From: Albibacterium profundi
GTDB lineage: Bacteria > Bacteroidota > Bacteroidia > Sphingobacteriales > Sphingobacteriaceae
DNA: 64,000 nucleotides
Assembly (NCBI RefSeq): GCF_042159835.1
Contig: NZ_JBBVGT010000002.1
Coordinates: forward strand, 1,550,001-1,614,000
Direction of reading: 5' to 3'
Positions 53,097-62,084 of the stretch are shown here, in pieces. The notes below the pieces were generated by a model. That model did no database searches. It was not told where the DNA came from and saw only the letters and a list, made by a program, of their open reading frames with translations. A program made the position numbers and the translations under genes. Position 1 is the stretch's first letter. Each line of letters begins with the position of its first letter.

Positions 53097-54734
53097 ATAG
53101 TCTGCGAGCCGGTCATCACGATTATAGATGTCCTTACGGAAATTAATTTGCCCCTGCCTATCTACGAATGCGGTGAAGTAGGTGATAAACACCGGGACCG
53201 GCTTTTCTAACGTAACATATTTCTCTTTTCCGCTATGCATAGCTTGGTCGATTGCTTCATTAGTCCACGCCGTATCTTTCCTTAGAAGAAATTGCGCCAA
53301 CTTCTCGGGTTCACTCACACGAACACAGCCGTGACTAAATGCCCTAGAACTTTGGGAAAACAAGGACTTCGCTGGTGTGTCGTGTAGATAGATATTGTAA
53401 GAGTTGGGAAATAGAAACTTTACCAGGCCTAAGGAGTTGCTTGGTCCCGGTTTTTGACGAATTACCGGTAGACCTCCCCGGCGACCGGTTATTTCCATAT
53501 TGTTCTGACGTAAGTAGTTCGGATTCCTATTCATAGCCGGTACTATTTCGTTTTTTACGATACTGGCTGGTACATTCCAATACGGACTGAAAACTACGTA
53601 TTTAAGATCGCCGGCGAAAGTTACAGTTTCATGAAGTGTTTTCCCTACCACAACATTCGTACTCCACAATAGACTATCCGCATGATATACATGCAATTTG
53701 AACTCGGGAATATTAACCGCTAAATAATCCTCTTGAAGACTTAGTGGAAGCCAGCGACATCTTTCCATGTTAATCATAATCTGTTTGATGCGGTCTTTGG
53801 GGCTTATATTGAGTGTCGATATGGTCCCCTTGCCAATCACGCCGTCCGCCGTTAAGCCTAGTCTTGTTTGATAATGCTGAACGGCTTGAAATAATTCTTC
53901 GTCGAAGATTAACGAATTTTCATCACCATGAAAATCACCCAATAATTTCATCCGTTTTTTTATCGTTGAAATTAGGGTGGATGAATCTTGAAGTTTGTAT
54001 GAAGTTCTATCTAACTCGATGGGTGGCCATTCAGGATGCTGATCGTCAAGCTCACGAAATTTTGCCAAATAGGCTTTTAGAAGTTCATATTGCCGGTAAA
54101 CCGGCTCTTTAATTTCATTAATTTCTTTTGAGCCCGAAGCGAGCAAACTGTCTAAAAATTGATTATATGAGACTTTTTTTCGAGGCAAATACCATTTTAA
54201 TGATTTCGAGGTGGCCTCATCCATTCCGCTCCATGCTAACTGAGCAAAATTAAAATACTGGGCGGTGAGCATAAGCTCCAAATCTAAATTGAGCTGCTCA
54301 GTTCCTTCATTGCTTCTCGTTTCCAGTAGGAGGGAGTCGAGCTCCTTCTTGTATGGCGGCGTGTTGAATACTCCTTCGTCCTTTAAGTTGGACACTCGAG
54401 CAACTAAATTTCCAGCCTGTTCAATCAATCCCTGCCCGTCGAACCATGCATAATTATAATCTCGATTCTGATAAAAGAAGATCAGATTTGAGTCCAACGA
54501 AGTAAAAAGTGGATACTCTGACAAAAACGAGTCGATGGCAGTCGAGTCAAATTGAATGATCTTTTGTTCACTGAAGTTGCCCGGGATCGTCTCATTCCAA
54601 CTTTTGATCGCTTGGACCGAATCCTGCACTTCCTTGGCCTGATCGTCATTGCGACTAGAACTATCACAAGCGCTAAGACCGGCGACTAACAGAACCGCTA
54701 AGACGTTAGAAAAATATCGATAGAGATACATCAT
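53070..54734 (-). CDS. L,D-transpeptidase (YcbB-like) lipoprotein
   Basis: A peptidoglycan-crosslinking enzyme of about 554 residues, periplasmic and anchored by a lipobox (LVAGLSAC). It has an N-terminal scaffold, a peptidoglycan-binding domain (LFQAVQHYQTRLGLTADGVIGKGTISTLN, in parts) and a YkuD catalytic domain with the histidine-cysteine motif SRAFSHGCVRV and YLHDTPAKSLF. The large insertion before the motif is typical of the YcbB group. The frame is open 20 codons upstream to 54794, but the ATG pair at 54734/54731 gives the signal peptide directly. Confidence 0.93.
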   Translation of the reverse strand: MMYLYRYFSNVLAVLLVAGLSACDSSSRNDDQAKEVQDSVQAIKSWNETIPGNFSEQKIIQFDSTAIDSFLSEYPLFTSLDSNLIFFYQNRDYNYAWFDGQGLIEQAGNLVARVSNLKDEGVFNTPPYKKELDSLLLETRSNEGTEQLNLDLELMLTAQYFNFAQLAWSGMDEATSKSLKWYLPRKKVSYNQFLDSLLASGSKEINEIKEPVYRQYELLKAYLAKFRELDDQHPEWPPIELDRTSYKLQDSSTLISTIKKRMKLLGDFHGDENSLIFDEELFQAVQHYQTRLGLTADGVIGKGTISTLNISPKDRIKQIMINMERCRWLPLSLQEDYLAVNIPEFKLHVYHADSLLWSTNVVVGKTLHETVTFAGDLKYVVFSPYWNVPASIVKNEIVPAMNRNPNYLRQNNMEITGRRGGLPVIRQKPGPSNSLGLVKFLFPNSYNIYLHDTPAKSLFSQSSRAFSHGCVRVSEPEKLAQFLLRKDTAWTNEAIDQAMHSGKEKYVTLEKPVPVFITYFTAFVDRQGQINFRKDIYNRDDRLADYLMVVPETL

Positions 54735-54833
54735 TGACGAAATAATATTCTTGGCTTTCCACTTCTCACACAGTTGAAGATACGATATATTCAACTATGA
54801 TTTGAAAATGCTCATCAAAAAAATATTTTATTT

Positions 54834-54863
54834 TTTGATTATTGATGGAAAGGATTATCTTTG
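54834..54863 (+). promoter_or_regulatory. Promoter of tRNA-Glu
   Basis: -33 box TTTG (54834-54837), an 18-base spacer and -7 box TATCTTTG (54856-54863) match the Bacteroidota pattern. The mature tRNA begins 43 bases downstream. Confidence 0.78.
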
Positions 54864-54905
54864 CATTCCGAAAATAGGAGATCCTATTGATTACGGAATA
54901 TTATT

Positions 54906-54977
54906 GGCCCGTTCGTCTAGGGGTTAGGACGCCAGATTTTCATTCTGGAAACAGGGGTTCGATTCCCCTACGGGCTA
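54906..54977 (+). tRNA. tRNA-Glu (TTC)
   Basis: A 72-base cloverleaf: acceptor GGCCCGT/ACGGGCT with a G1-T72 wobble, anticodon stem CCAGA/TCTGG with loop TTTTCAT (anticodon TTC), and T arm AGGGG-TTCGATT-CCCCT. CCA is not encoded. A bidirectional terminator follows at 55012-55044. Confidence 0.95.
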
Positions 54978-55011
54978 CAGAGACAGAAGTCAAAAGAACT
55001 TACAAGATCAA

Positions 55012-55044
55012 AAAACCGCCTTTAATGTGATAAAAGGCGGTTTT
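55012..55044. terminator. Bidirectional terminator shared by tRNA-Glu and the small minus-strand gene
   Basis: AAAACCGCCTTT (55012-55023) pairs perfectly with AAAGGCGGTTTT (55033-55044) around a nine-base loop. The plus strand continues TTTTCGTTTT, and on the minus strand the stem ends in six T residues. Confidence 0.9.
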
Positions 55045-55051
55045 CGTTTTA

Positions 55052-55150
55052 TTAGGATTCTTCGAATTCACCCATACTCAACAAGAGGAATCCGTAAAGT
55101 GCCTCCGATACGTTGGTATCCGCCCGAATATTACAGGCAACCGTTATCAT
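55052..55150 (-). CDS. Candidate small protein gene, 32 residues
   Basis: An ATG-initiated frame of 32 codons encoding MITVACNIRADTNVSEAL followed by YGFLLLSMGEFEES. It begins nine bases after a purine-rich GGAAAAGA, ends eight bases before a strong terminator with a T tract on this strand, and has a TAnnTTTG box 62 bases upstream of its ATG. All the parts of a small transcription unit are therefore in place. The peptide has a hydrophobic centre and an acidic tail; no family is recognised. It may instead be the end of a decayed gene or an incidental frame in a small RNA. Confidence 0.42.
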   Translation of the reverse strand: MITVACNIRADTNVSEALYGFLLLSMGEFEES

Positions 55151-55211
55151 TATTAATCTTTTCCAAAATCAAGCGGTCACTGACTTTGTGTTTTTTATGA
55201 GCTGAAGAACG

Positions 55212-55219
55212 CAAAGATA
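55212..55219 (-). promoter_or_regulatory. Candidate -7 box for the small minus-strand gene
   Basis: TATCTTTG on the minus strand, identical to the -7 box of the tRNA-Glu promoter. No TTTG -33 element lies at 18-21 bases. Confidence 0.4.
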
Positions 55220-55489
55220 AGATTCCAGATGCCCGACGAGCACTGTAACATTTTGTGACAATATTGCAGTGTCCATGAACTATTATTCTTAACTGCCATA
55301 TTTGCGGCATCTTCTTGATAAACTAGTGTTGAGCGGAGATAGCCTCCCTTTTAACGTGCCATCTAGCTTGATTATTTAAGAATTATTGGTGTATAAACTA
55401 ACAATATGGCAAACATTGGCACGCTCGCATGAAGCTTGTGGCTAAGAGAGCAACTAGTAAAATTGTTATTTTAATAAAAGAAAAAAGAA
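55220..55489. other. Intergenic stretch before proC with no gene recognised
   Basis: These 270 bases have no credible reading frame, repeat or RNA fold that I can name, and no clear TAnnTTTG box for proC. They presumably hold the proC operon promoter. Confidence 0.5.
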
Positions 55490-56320
55490 ATGAACGTACT
55501 TGTAATTGGAGGCGGTAACATGGGAATGACATATGCGGAAGCGATCGCCAAGTCCAATTTTTTAACAGCTGGAAGTCTAATGATTATTGATCAAAGCAAA
55601 GAAAAGCGTGATGAGCTACGTGCGACTGGCCTTTTCGAAGTTCACGATCAACTAGATACTTGCTTGTCACGAGCCGATGTGGTTTTGATAGCCGTAAAAC
55701 CAGTACACGCCGCAGCTCTCATGAAAGAAATGAAACCTTTGATTTCTACAGAACAGCTGTTTGTGTCTATTATGGCTGGCGTAACCATCGACACGATCAA
55801 GCAGGGTTTAGACGCTGTGAAGGTAGTACGGGCTATGCCTAATCTACCAGCACAGGTAGGGTTGGGAATGACATCCTTCACAGGTTCAGATGAGGTATCT
55901 CGACTGGAGCTTGCTGCGATCGAGCAGTTACTCGATACAACCGGGCGCTCAATTAATCTAACTTCTGAATCTGAGATTGATGCTTCAACGGGAATATCAG
56001 GAAGTGGCCCGGCATATATTTTTTATTTTATGCAGGCAATGATGGATGCCGCGCTAAAGATGGGCTTTGATCAGCACGACGCACGTCTTTTGGTAGGACA
56101 GACATTTGCTGGTGCTGTAGAGTTGTTTAATGAGTCAACACTAAGTCCTGAAGATTGGATGGAAAGGGTTGCTTCTAAAGGTGGTACTACCCGTGCCGCA
56201 CTAGACTCGATGGATGAGAACAATGTCAATGCGTTGATCCAAGAAGCTGCGTATGCAGCATTCCGCCGGGCGGAGGAACTGGGGAAACAGACAAAAGGAA
56301 CGGAGGCTAAGGATGGATAG
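55490..56320 (+). CDS. proC: Pyrroline-5-carboxylate reductase
   Basis: The last step of proline synthesis. The 276-residue NAD(P)H-dependent reductase starts with VLVIGGGNMGMTYAEAI and has VLIAVKPVHAAAL, IMAGVTIDTIKQGL, VVRAMPNLPAQVGLGMT, and the C-terminal signature SGSGPAYIFYFMQAMMDAALKMG, followed by GGTTRAALDSM. It is the first gene of a compact proCBA operon; its end overlaps proB by eight bases. Confidence 0.96.
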   Translation: MNVLVIGGGNMGMTYAEAIAKSNFLTAGSLMIIDQSKEKRDELRATGLFEVHDQLDTCLSRADVVLIAVKPVHAAALMKEMKPLISTEQLFVSIMAGVTIDTIKQGLDAVKVVRAMPNLPAQVGLGMTSFTGSDEVSRLELAAIEQLLDTTGRSINLTSESEIDASTGISGSGPAYIFYFMQAMMDAALKMGFDQHDARLLVGQTFAGAVELFNESTLSPEDWMERVASKGGTTRAALDSMDENNVNALIQEAAYAAFRRAEELGKQTKGTEAKDG

Positions 56321-57110
56321 ACAATCGTCTACAGGATCACCGATACGACGGGTCGTGATCAAAATTGGAACCCATGTTATTACGAATAAAGACAACCGTA
56401 TTTCCGGTAAAATACTGTCGAAGCTTGTGGAACAGATTGCTTATCTTTATGAGCATGACATACATGCGGTGTTAGTGTCCTCGGGTTCCGTGATAGCGGG
56501 GAAAGAAGTTATGGGAGATCAGTTGAAAGCAACTGATAAAATTACCCGGAGACAGGTTTTCTCTGCTGTAGGGCAACCGCGAATGATGCGACACTATTAT
56601 AACTTGTTTCATCATCATGGAATGCGCTGTGCTCAGGTGTTAGCAACCAAGCGTGATTTCGATTTAGGAAAACACCGTGACAATATGGTTAACTGTTATG
56701 AGGGTTTGTTAGCCGAAGGGGTCATACCCATTGCGAACGAAGATGATGCTGTATCGTTATCTATGTCGACCTTTACGGATAATGATGAACTAGCAAGCTT
56801 GGTAGCCGAATTGATCCATGCAGATATGTTGATCTTACTAACGGATACAGACGGACTGTTTAATGGGCATCCTGACGACGTAGAAAGTGAGCTGATCCCA
56901 CATCTTAACGTGGACGATGAAGTTGAGCAATACGTCAAGCAGTCGAATAAAGGAGAGGCAGAAGGGCGCGGCGGTATGGCATCCAAACTACGGGTGGCTA
57001 AAGAAACAGCGCGGCGGAATATACCAACATTCATCGCTAATGGTAAAAAAGACAATATTATTACGGATATTGTCTATGGTAAAACAACGGGTACTAAAAT
57101 TACCCGATAA
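56313..57110 (+). CDS. proB: Glutamate 5-kinase without PUA domain
   Basis: The first step of proline synthesis: phosphorylates glutamate. The 265-residue protein contains only the amino-acid-kinase domain (VVIKIGTHVITN, VSSGSVIAGKEVM, IPIANEDDAVS, LTDTDGLFNG, GRGGMASKLRVAKETARRNI). E. coli ProB (about 367 residues) has an extra C-terminal PUA domain, which is missing here as in many other bacteria. The start at 56313 overlaps the proC stop; a longer upstream frame lies inside proC and is rejected. The proA gene starts ten bases after its stop. Confidence 0.95.
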   Translation: MDRQSSTGSPIRRVVIKIGTHVITNKDNRISGKILSKLVEQIAYLYEHDIHAVLVSSGSVIAGKEVMGDQLKATDKITRRQVFSAVGQPRMMRHYYNLFHHHGMRCAQVLATKRDFDLGKHRDNMVNCYEGLLAEGVIPIANEDDAVSLSMSTFTDNDELASLVAELIHADMLILLTDTDGLFNGHPDDVESELIPHLNVDDEVEQYVKQSNKGEAEGRGGMASKLRVAKETARRNIPTFIANGKKDNIITDIVYGKTTGTKITR

Positions 57111-57120
57111 TAATAAAATA

Positions 57121-58317
57121 ATGGAGCTATTAACTACTTCTGAAAAAAACAGTGTACTATCTTCCATGATAAGCATCATCGATGATAGTCGCGACTTAAT
57201 ATTGAGTGCAAATCAACAAGATCTTGATGCCTTTGGGCAGGATGATCAGGCATTATATGATCGTCTTGTTGTTGACAGCTCGAAGGTAGACGATATGATT
57301 AAGGCTGTCCAAGTTGTAATGGATCAGCCCGATCCGATTGGTCGCGTACGGTCATCGGGCGTACTAGACAATGGACTGCGTATTGAGAACAAAACTGCAC
57401 CCTTTGGTACCATTCTAATTATTTATGAATCACGTCCCGATGTAACCATTGAAGCTGCGGTATTGGCTTTTAAAGCTAACAATAAAATCTTGTTGAAAGG
57501 TGGTAAAGAAGCGGTGCATACCAACCGTGTGCTCGTAGACTGCTGGCATCAAGCGCTCTCAGATAATGGATTCAGCAAAGACTGGATCCAGCTGATTACT
57601 TTGGATCGTGAAGCAACACGAGAGTTTCTGAAAAATCCTCCGGAAGCGATTGACCTGATTGTTCCTCGGGGTGGAGAGAAGCTGATTCGTTTTGTTAAGG
57701 AGCATGCAACATGTGCTGTATTGGTGAGCGGAAGGGGTAATAATTTTGCCTATATCGCTTCGGATGCCGATTGGGAGCTTGTGTTACCTGTAATCATCAA
57801 TGCTAAAATGGATAAGATAAGTGCTTGTAATGCCTTGGATAAAATATTGATTGATGAGTCAACGCCCGACCTGCAAGCTAAACTGCAGCGATTGGATGCG
57901 GCTTTGCGCGAACAATCGGTGGAAATGTTAGCAGACAGTTCATTGCTAAAGCTTTTGACCGATGCAGCGCCGATCGCCGACGAGTCTGTTTGGTATGAGG
58001 AGTTTCTAGCCCCGAAAATCTGCTTCGGCGTGGTCGATGGATTAGAAACAGCTATTGACAAAATCAACCAGTATAGCGGTGGGCATTCAAATACGATTTT
58101 AACTGCTGATAAGCAAAAAGCCGATACCTTTATGGAACAGGTGGACAGTGCTGCTGTATATCATAATGCGTCTACGCGATTCACGGATGGTGGGGCTATG
58201 GGAGTCGGCGCTGAATTAGCGATCAGCACGGACAAGCTACATCATCGAGGCCCTCTCGGATTAGAGCAGTTGGTGACCAATAAGTATTATGTATACGGAG
58301 ATGGACAGGTGAGATAA
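57121..58317 (+). CDS. proA: Glutamate-5-semialdehyde dehydrogenase (gamma-glutamyl phosphate reductase)
   Basis: The second step of proline synthesis; reduces glutamyl phosphate from ProB to the semialdehyde, which cyclises for ProC. The 398-residue aldehyde-dehydrogenase-fold enzyme has FGTILIIYESRPDVTIEAA, ILLKGGKEAVHTN, DLIVPRGGEKLI, the catalytic cysteine in ISACNALDKILID, and NASTRFTDGGAMGVGAELAIST (in parts). The ATG at 57121 is chosen because the longer frame from 56917 overlaps proB by nearly 200 bases. Confidence 0.96.
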   Translation: MELLTTSEKNSVLSSMISIIDDSRDLILSANQQDLDAFGQDDQALYDRLVVDSSKVDDMIKAVQVVMDQPDPIGRVRSSGVLDNGLRIENKTAPFGTILIIYESRPDVTIEAAVLAFKANNKILLKGGKEAVHTNRVLVDCWHQALSDNGFSKDWIQLITLDREATREFLKNPPEAIDLIVPRGGEKLIRFVKEHATCAVLVSGRGNNFAYIASDADWELVLPVIINAKMDKISACNALDKILIDESTPDLQAKLQRLDAALREQSVEMLADSSLLKLLTDAAPIADESVWYEEFLAPKICFGVVDGLETAIDKINQYSGGHSNTILTADKQKADTFMEQVDSAAVYHNASTRFTDGGAMGVGAELAISTDKLHHRGPLGLEQLVTNKYYVYGDGQVR

Positions 58318-58351
58318 GTAAAGTCTCATTTTTACTTGGTATTTGGCTAGC

Positions 58352-59467
58352 ATGGCTTCAAGAACAGATAACGTACGTTCAGCTTCACGTCTGATATATA
58401 AAACAGGCATTGTAGTGATTGGTGCCGGGCAGGCTGGTTTGTCGTCTGCATATCATTTAAAAAATATGGGATTACAGCAGGGACGAGATTTTATTGTCTT
58501 TGACGAATCTCCCAATCCGGGCGGCGCTTGGCAATACCGCTGGCCATCGTTGACACTGAGCACCGTTAATGGAATCCATGATTTGCCGGGAATGTCTTTT
58601 GCTGATACTGTTTCAGATCAGTTTGCACCAGAAGTCCATGCCAATGTAGCCGTACCGAGGTATTTCGAGTGTTATGAGAAGACCTTTGAACTATCGGTAT
58701 ATAGACCGGTGAAAGTTAAAGTGGTCTGCGAACGAGACGAGCGCCTTCGGGTTGAGACTGATAAAGGTTTTTTCTCGGCTCAGGGGATTATCAATGCAAC
58801 CGGTACCTGGGATAAACCCTATATACCCAACTATCCGGGTGCCGAACGTTTTAAGGGAGGGCAATTGCATACCCGAGACTATAAAGAAGCAGAAGATTTT
58901 AGAGGGAAGCATGTGCTGATTGTAGGTGGGGGTATATCTGCGATTCAGTTATTGGATGAAATTTCACAAATTACGAAGACAACTTGGGTTACTCGCCGGC
59001 CGCCGGAATTCAACGAAGGTCCTTTTGATGCAGAACGAGGAAGGGAAGCTGTGGCGATGGTAGAAGATCGTGTTCGTCGCGGTTTGCCGGCCAATTCGGT
59101 TGTTTCTGTAACTGGTTTGCCAGTGACACCCACAATTATCGCCATGCGTAAGCGTGGCGTTTTAAATCGCCAGCCCATGTTCTCTGAAATTACAGAGACG
59201 GGTGTCCGTTGGGAAGATGGACACAGTCTGGATGTGGATATTATTCTTTGGTGTACGGGATTTCGAGGTTCTTTAGATCATTTAATGCCTTTGATGATAA
59301 AGGAGCCTAGCGGTGGCATTATGATGGATGGACGGTTGGCTACCCGGGTTGCAAAGGATCACCGTATTCATCTTGTAGGCTATGGCCCCTCTGCTTCAAC
59401 GATTGGAGCGAACCGTGCCGGACGAGCAGCCGCACAGGAACTTACGAGATATTTAGGAATAAAGTAG
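58352..59467 (+). CDS. Flavin-containing monooxygenase-like NAD(P)/FAD-binding protein
   Basis: A 371-residue flavoprotein of the CzcO/Trk-type family. It has an FAD-binding motif GAGQAGLSSAYHL at about residues 22-34, GGAWQYRWPSL, INATGTWDKPYIPNYPGA, a second Rossmann motif for NADPH (VLIVGGGISAIQLLDE), and ILWCTGFRGSLDHL near the C-terminus. Such proteins oxygenate small molecules or relate to metal/thiol stress; the substrate here is unknown. ATG 58352 is preferred to a TTG three codons upstream. It follows proA by 34 bases on the same strand. Confidence 0.87.
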   Translation: MASRTDNVRSASRLIYKTGIVVIGAGQAGLSSAYHLKNMGLQQGRDFIVFDESPNPGGAWQYRWPSLTLSTVNGIHDLPGMSFADTVSDQFAPEVHANVAVPRYFECYEKTFELSVYRPVKVKVVCERDERLRVETDKGFFSAQGIINATGTWDKPYIPNYPGAERFKGGQLHTRDYKEAEDFRGKHVLIVGGGISAIQLLDEISQITKTTWVTRRPPEFNEGPFDAERGREAVAMVEDRVRRGLPANSVVSVTGLPVTPTIIAMRKRGVLNRQPMFSEITETGVRWEDGHSLDVDIILWCTGFRGSLDHLMPLMIKEPSGGIMMDGRLATRVAKDHRIHLVGYGPSASTIGANRAGRAAAQELTRYLGIK

Positions 59468-59471
59468 ATAA

Positions 59472-60746
59472 TCACTGATGCGCAATGGTGTTCAGGCTTT
59501 GAGCTAGATTCACATAGGGGGCCTCGGCATTTTTTTCGTCTAATGGCGCGTAGAGCTCAAGGCTGGATTTCAATAAGGGTCCGTCGGCTATCTGATTGAT
59601 CTCGTCTTGGTTCATTCCCGAACGATAAAACAACCAGTCTTTATAAGCAACCCGTTTTGGAATCTTCGATCCTCCAATTTGAATTTCGAGGGGAGCGAGT
59701 TTTTCATGAACGGTTCCTTGCAGCATGCTATCTATGTATAATAAGGTGATACCCTTTGCATAATAGTGCGTTAATGTCAGCGTATGCCACTGATCATCGT
59801 TTACGACAGCTCCTTGGATCGTATTTGCTCTAGGAGAGGAGTAAGTTATATCGCCTCTGTTATTGATTTTTACAGTTCCGCTTCCGTTATGATTATTCGG
59901 ACCACCCGACTCAAAGGTTAGTATTTGGCCTGCTTTATTCGCTTTAAAACTAATGGACGTTGTAAAAGAGTGAACAATGTTTTCTGGAGTGAACGTAAGC
60001 AACTTTGTTTTTTGCCCACGATTTTTCATGGGAAGATACGAGCCCTTCACCCTTACTGGTAAAGGTTTACCAGCTTCCAACGCATCAAATAATGATGGAA
60101 CAATGGTATAGGCCATCTCAAGGTGTCCCGAGTCGTTCGGATGCGCTCCGTCTGCCCAGTAGCCATCCATCCAGTGCCCAGCAAGATCGTCGATAGCACC
60201 AAGAAGGTTAATACTCCGCACATCCCATCGATGGATTAATAAGTTCATTTGCTTGATAAACTGGTAGTCATGTTCGTTATAATCGTTTCGGGTATAGCTG
60301 TTCGTAACAACCGGTACATAGCCATCAGACCGTGCTTTTTCGATCAGTATTTTCATGTTCTTTTCAAACTGATCAAAGACCGGCTTTCCGTGTTCGTGAA
60401 TACCCTCGTTCCCTAATGCGAGTGCAAATACGACGTAGTGACCTTTTTGGGGTAGGAGATCTTTCTCGTAGCGTTTTAATACCTTTACGGTATTGTCTCC
60501 ACCTATACTAATGTTTACCGTTTCCCATTGGGTGTCCGAAGCAGATGAGCGCTTTTGAAGAATGTCTGTGAATATACTTGTGTAGCCATGCTGATTAGTT
60601 GCTCCTTCTCCCTTTGGTACTGAGGAGCCGAAATAAATTATTTTTTTCGTATTCGTAATACCTTGTTCTTCTTGGCCAAATGCATTGGCTGTAAAGAAAA
60701 ATAACAGGATACAAACTAACGATTTGAGTAGTTGCTTAGGCTTCAT
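59472..60746 (-). CDS. SGNH/GDSL hydrolase with C-terminal LamG-like domain
   Basis: A 424-residue secreted protein with a signal peptide (SLVCILLFFFTANAFGQ). The N-terminal SGNH domain has block I FGSSVPKGEGATN, the block II glycine in SIGGDNT, LGNEGIHEHGKP at the block III asparagine, and the block V DGAHPNDSGH carrying the catalytic aspartate and histidine. From about residue 245 a concanavalin-like domain follows (SFTTSISFKANKAGQILTF, DDQWHTLTLTHY), suggesting carbohydrate binding. It is probably an esterase acting on acetylated sugars or cell-wall material; inference. It is convergent with the monooxygenase-like gene, four bases apart. Confidence 0.87.
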   Translation of the reverse strand: MKPKQLLKSLVCILLFFFTANAFGQEEQGITNTKKIIYFGSSVPKGEGATNQHGYTSIFTDILQKRSSASDTQWETVNISIGGDNTVKVLKRYEKDLLPQKGHYVVFALALGNEGIHEHGKPVFDQFEKNMKILIEKARSDGYVPVVTNSYTRNDYNEHDYQFIKQMNLLIHRWDVRSINLLGAIDDLAGHWMDGYWADGAHPNDSGHLEMAYTIVPSLFDALEAGKPLPVRVKGSYLPMKNRGQKTKLLTFTPENIVHSFTTSISFKANKAGQILTFESGGPNNHNGSGTVKINNRGDITYSSPRANTIQGAVVNDDQWHTLTLTHYYAKGITLLYIDSMLQGTVHEKLAPLEIQIGGSKIPKRVAYKDWLFYRSGMNQDEINQIADGPLLKSSLELYAPLDEKNAEAPYVNLAQSLNTIAHQ

Positions 60747-60775
60747 GCTCCAAATTTATTAAAATTAGATCCGCT

Positions 60776-61282
60776 TCAAATTCGCTTTTCGTAGCAAAAA
60801 AACCGCAATGACGGATCAGTATGTTTCTTTAAGTTAATTGTTCCGCTATACTCGTATCCTAACTTGGGGAAAAGAGCTTGAGTAGCCTTATTTTCGCTAT
60901 TGGTATCCACACGTAAAATATGAATGCCTCGTTGCTTTGCGAGTTCTTCGGCATGGTTCATCATGAGTTTTGCTAGTCCCGCTCCTTGAAGATCTGGATC
61001 AACCGCGAGGCGATGAGTTACGATAGCTTCCTCTGTAATGTCCCAGCCCGCATCAACATATTCAGGGCTCTGTTCATCAGTAATCGCAATGACACCCACA
61101 AGACATGAGTCTTTGAGGCCCACCCATAGTTGATTTTTATCGATATCTTCTTGGAAAACTTCTGGATTAGGATATTCATCTGACCATTGAAAGTTGCCGT
61201 TTGACCGCATAAGGGGGACAACCTTTTTGACAATCCTCATGATGTCTTTAATGTCATTCGTTTTGGCTTTCCTAATTTCCAT
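60776..61282 (-). CDS. GNAT family N-acetyltransferase
   Basis: A 168-residue acetyl-CoA-dependent transferase. It shows the A/B motifs of the GNAT fold: VTHRLAVDPDLQGAGLAKLMMNHAEELA (in parts, acetyl-CoA pyrophosphate loop Q/RxxGxG-like as QGAGLA), ILRVDTNSENKATQALFPKLGYEYSG. The N-terminal EIRKAKTNDIKDIMRIVKK is typical. The acceptor substrate is unknown. It sits between the SGNH hydrolase and the NAD(P)-binding protein on the same strand, with gaps of about 22-29 bases. Confidence 0.88.
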   Translation of the reverse strand: MEIRKAKTNDIKDIMRIVKKVVPLMRSNGNFQWSDEYPNPEVFQEDIDKNQLWVGLKDSCLVGVIAITDEQSPEYVDAGWDITEEAIVTHRLAVDPDLQGAGLAKLMMNHAEELAKQRGIHILRVDTNSENKATQALFPKLGYEYSGTINLKKHTDPSLRFFCYEKRI

Positions 61283-61304
61283 TAAGCAAACTTAGATAAA
61301 TATT

Positions 61305-61952
61305 CTAGCTCTTCGAAAGGGTTTTTATCTCCTTCAGACTTACAACTTTAAAGATTTCTTGAAAAGTGAAATAAGCATTGATCATCGCACGTGCCAGCCG
61401 ACTTGTTGAGATAGCAGCATAATTCTTTAAGATGCCGATGCCATTTAATGACCTGAGTGCTTTGACCATCCATTTTTCTCCTGTTCGAGTACTGTTAGGT
61501 CTGTCGATTGCACCGGGTTGGATAATGATAAGATTGTCAAACCCCAATGCTTTTACACTCTCTTCTAGCGATCCCTTCATCTTGTTGTAAAAAATCATGG
61601 ATTTGCTGTCGGCACCAGCAGCTGATAATAGTACGAATGAACGGATCCCATTTTCCTTCGCAATAGCAGCAAATTTTAATTGATAATCATGGTCGACACG
61701 CCATTGTTCAGCTTTGCCGCCGGCATCTTTCAATGTTGTTCCTAAGCAGGAGAAAGCTACATCGCCTTGTACTAGTTCCTGATGTTGTTCTAATGTGTCA
61801 AAATCGACGATGACCTCCTTTAGTTTGATATGGCCGCCAAAGAATGGTCGTCTTACCAAGGCAACTATCTCGTCAAACTTAGGATCGTCTAATAATTGCT
61901 TTACTAGTTCTCGCCCTGTTGCACCAGTTCCTCCAATTACGATTGCTTTCAT
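61305..61952 (-). CDS. NAD(P)-binding SDR-like protein (HTATIP2/NmrA-like)
   Basis: A 215-residue atypical short-chain dehydrogenase. It has the nucleotide-binding glycine motif VIGGTGATGRELVKQLL at the N-terminus, VALVRRPF, DVAFSCLGTTLKDAGG, FVLLSAAGADSKS and IIQPGAIDRPNS. The family comprises NADPH-binding regulators or reductases, and the active-site YxxxK is only partly conserved (FYNKMKGSLE). Function unknown. It is the first gene of a small minus-strand group with the GNAT and SGNH genes. Confidence 0.85.
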   Translation of the reverse strand: MKAIVIGGTGATGRELVKQLLDDPKFDEIVALVRRPFFGGHIKLKEVIVDFDTLEQHQELVQGDVAFSCLGTTLKDAGGKAEQWRVDHDYQLKFAAIAKENGIRSFVLLSAAGADSKSMIFYNKMKGSLEESVKALGFDNLIIIQPGAIDRPNSTRTGEKWMVKALRSLNGIGILKNYAAISTSRLARAMINAYFTFQEIFKVVSLKEIKTLSKS

Positions 61953-62084
61953 TCTTTAAAAATACATAAAAAGAATTGTACTTGAAATCTTCAACTACAT
62001 AAGCTGATTCCTTACATAATTTTCGTTGATACAGATAAGTATTGCTATTTTTAGAGAAATTCAAGAGACAAGGCATTGCATCAT

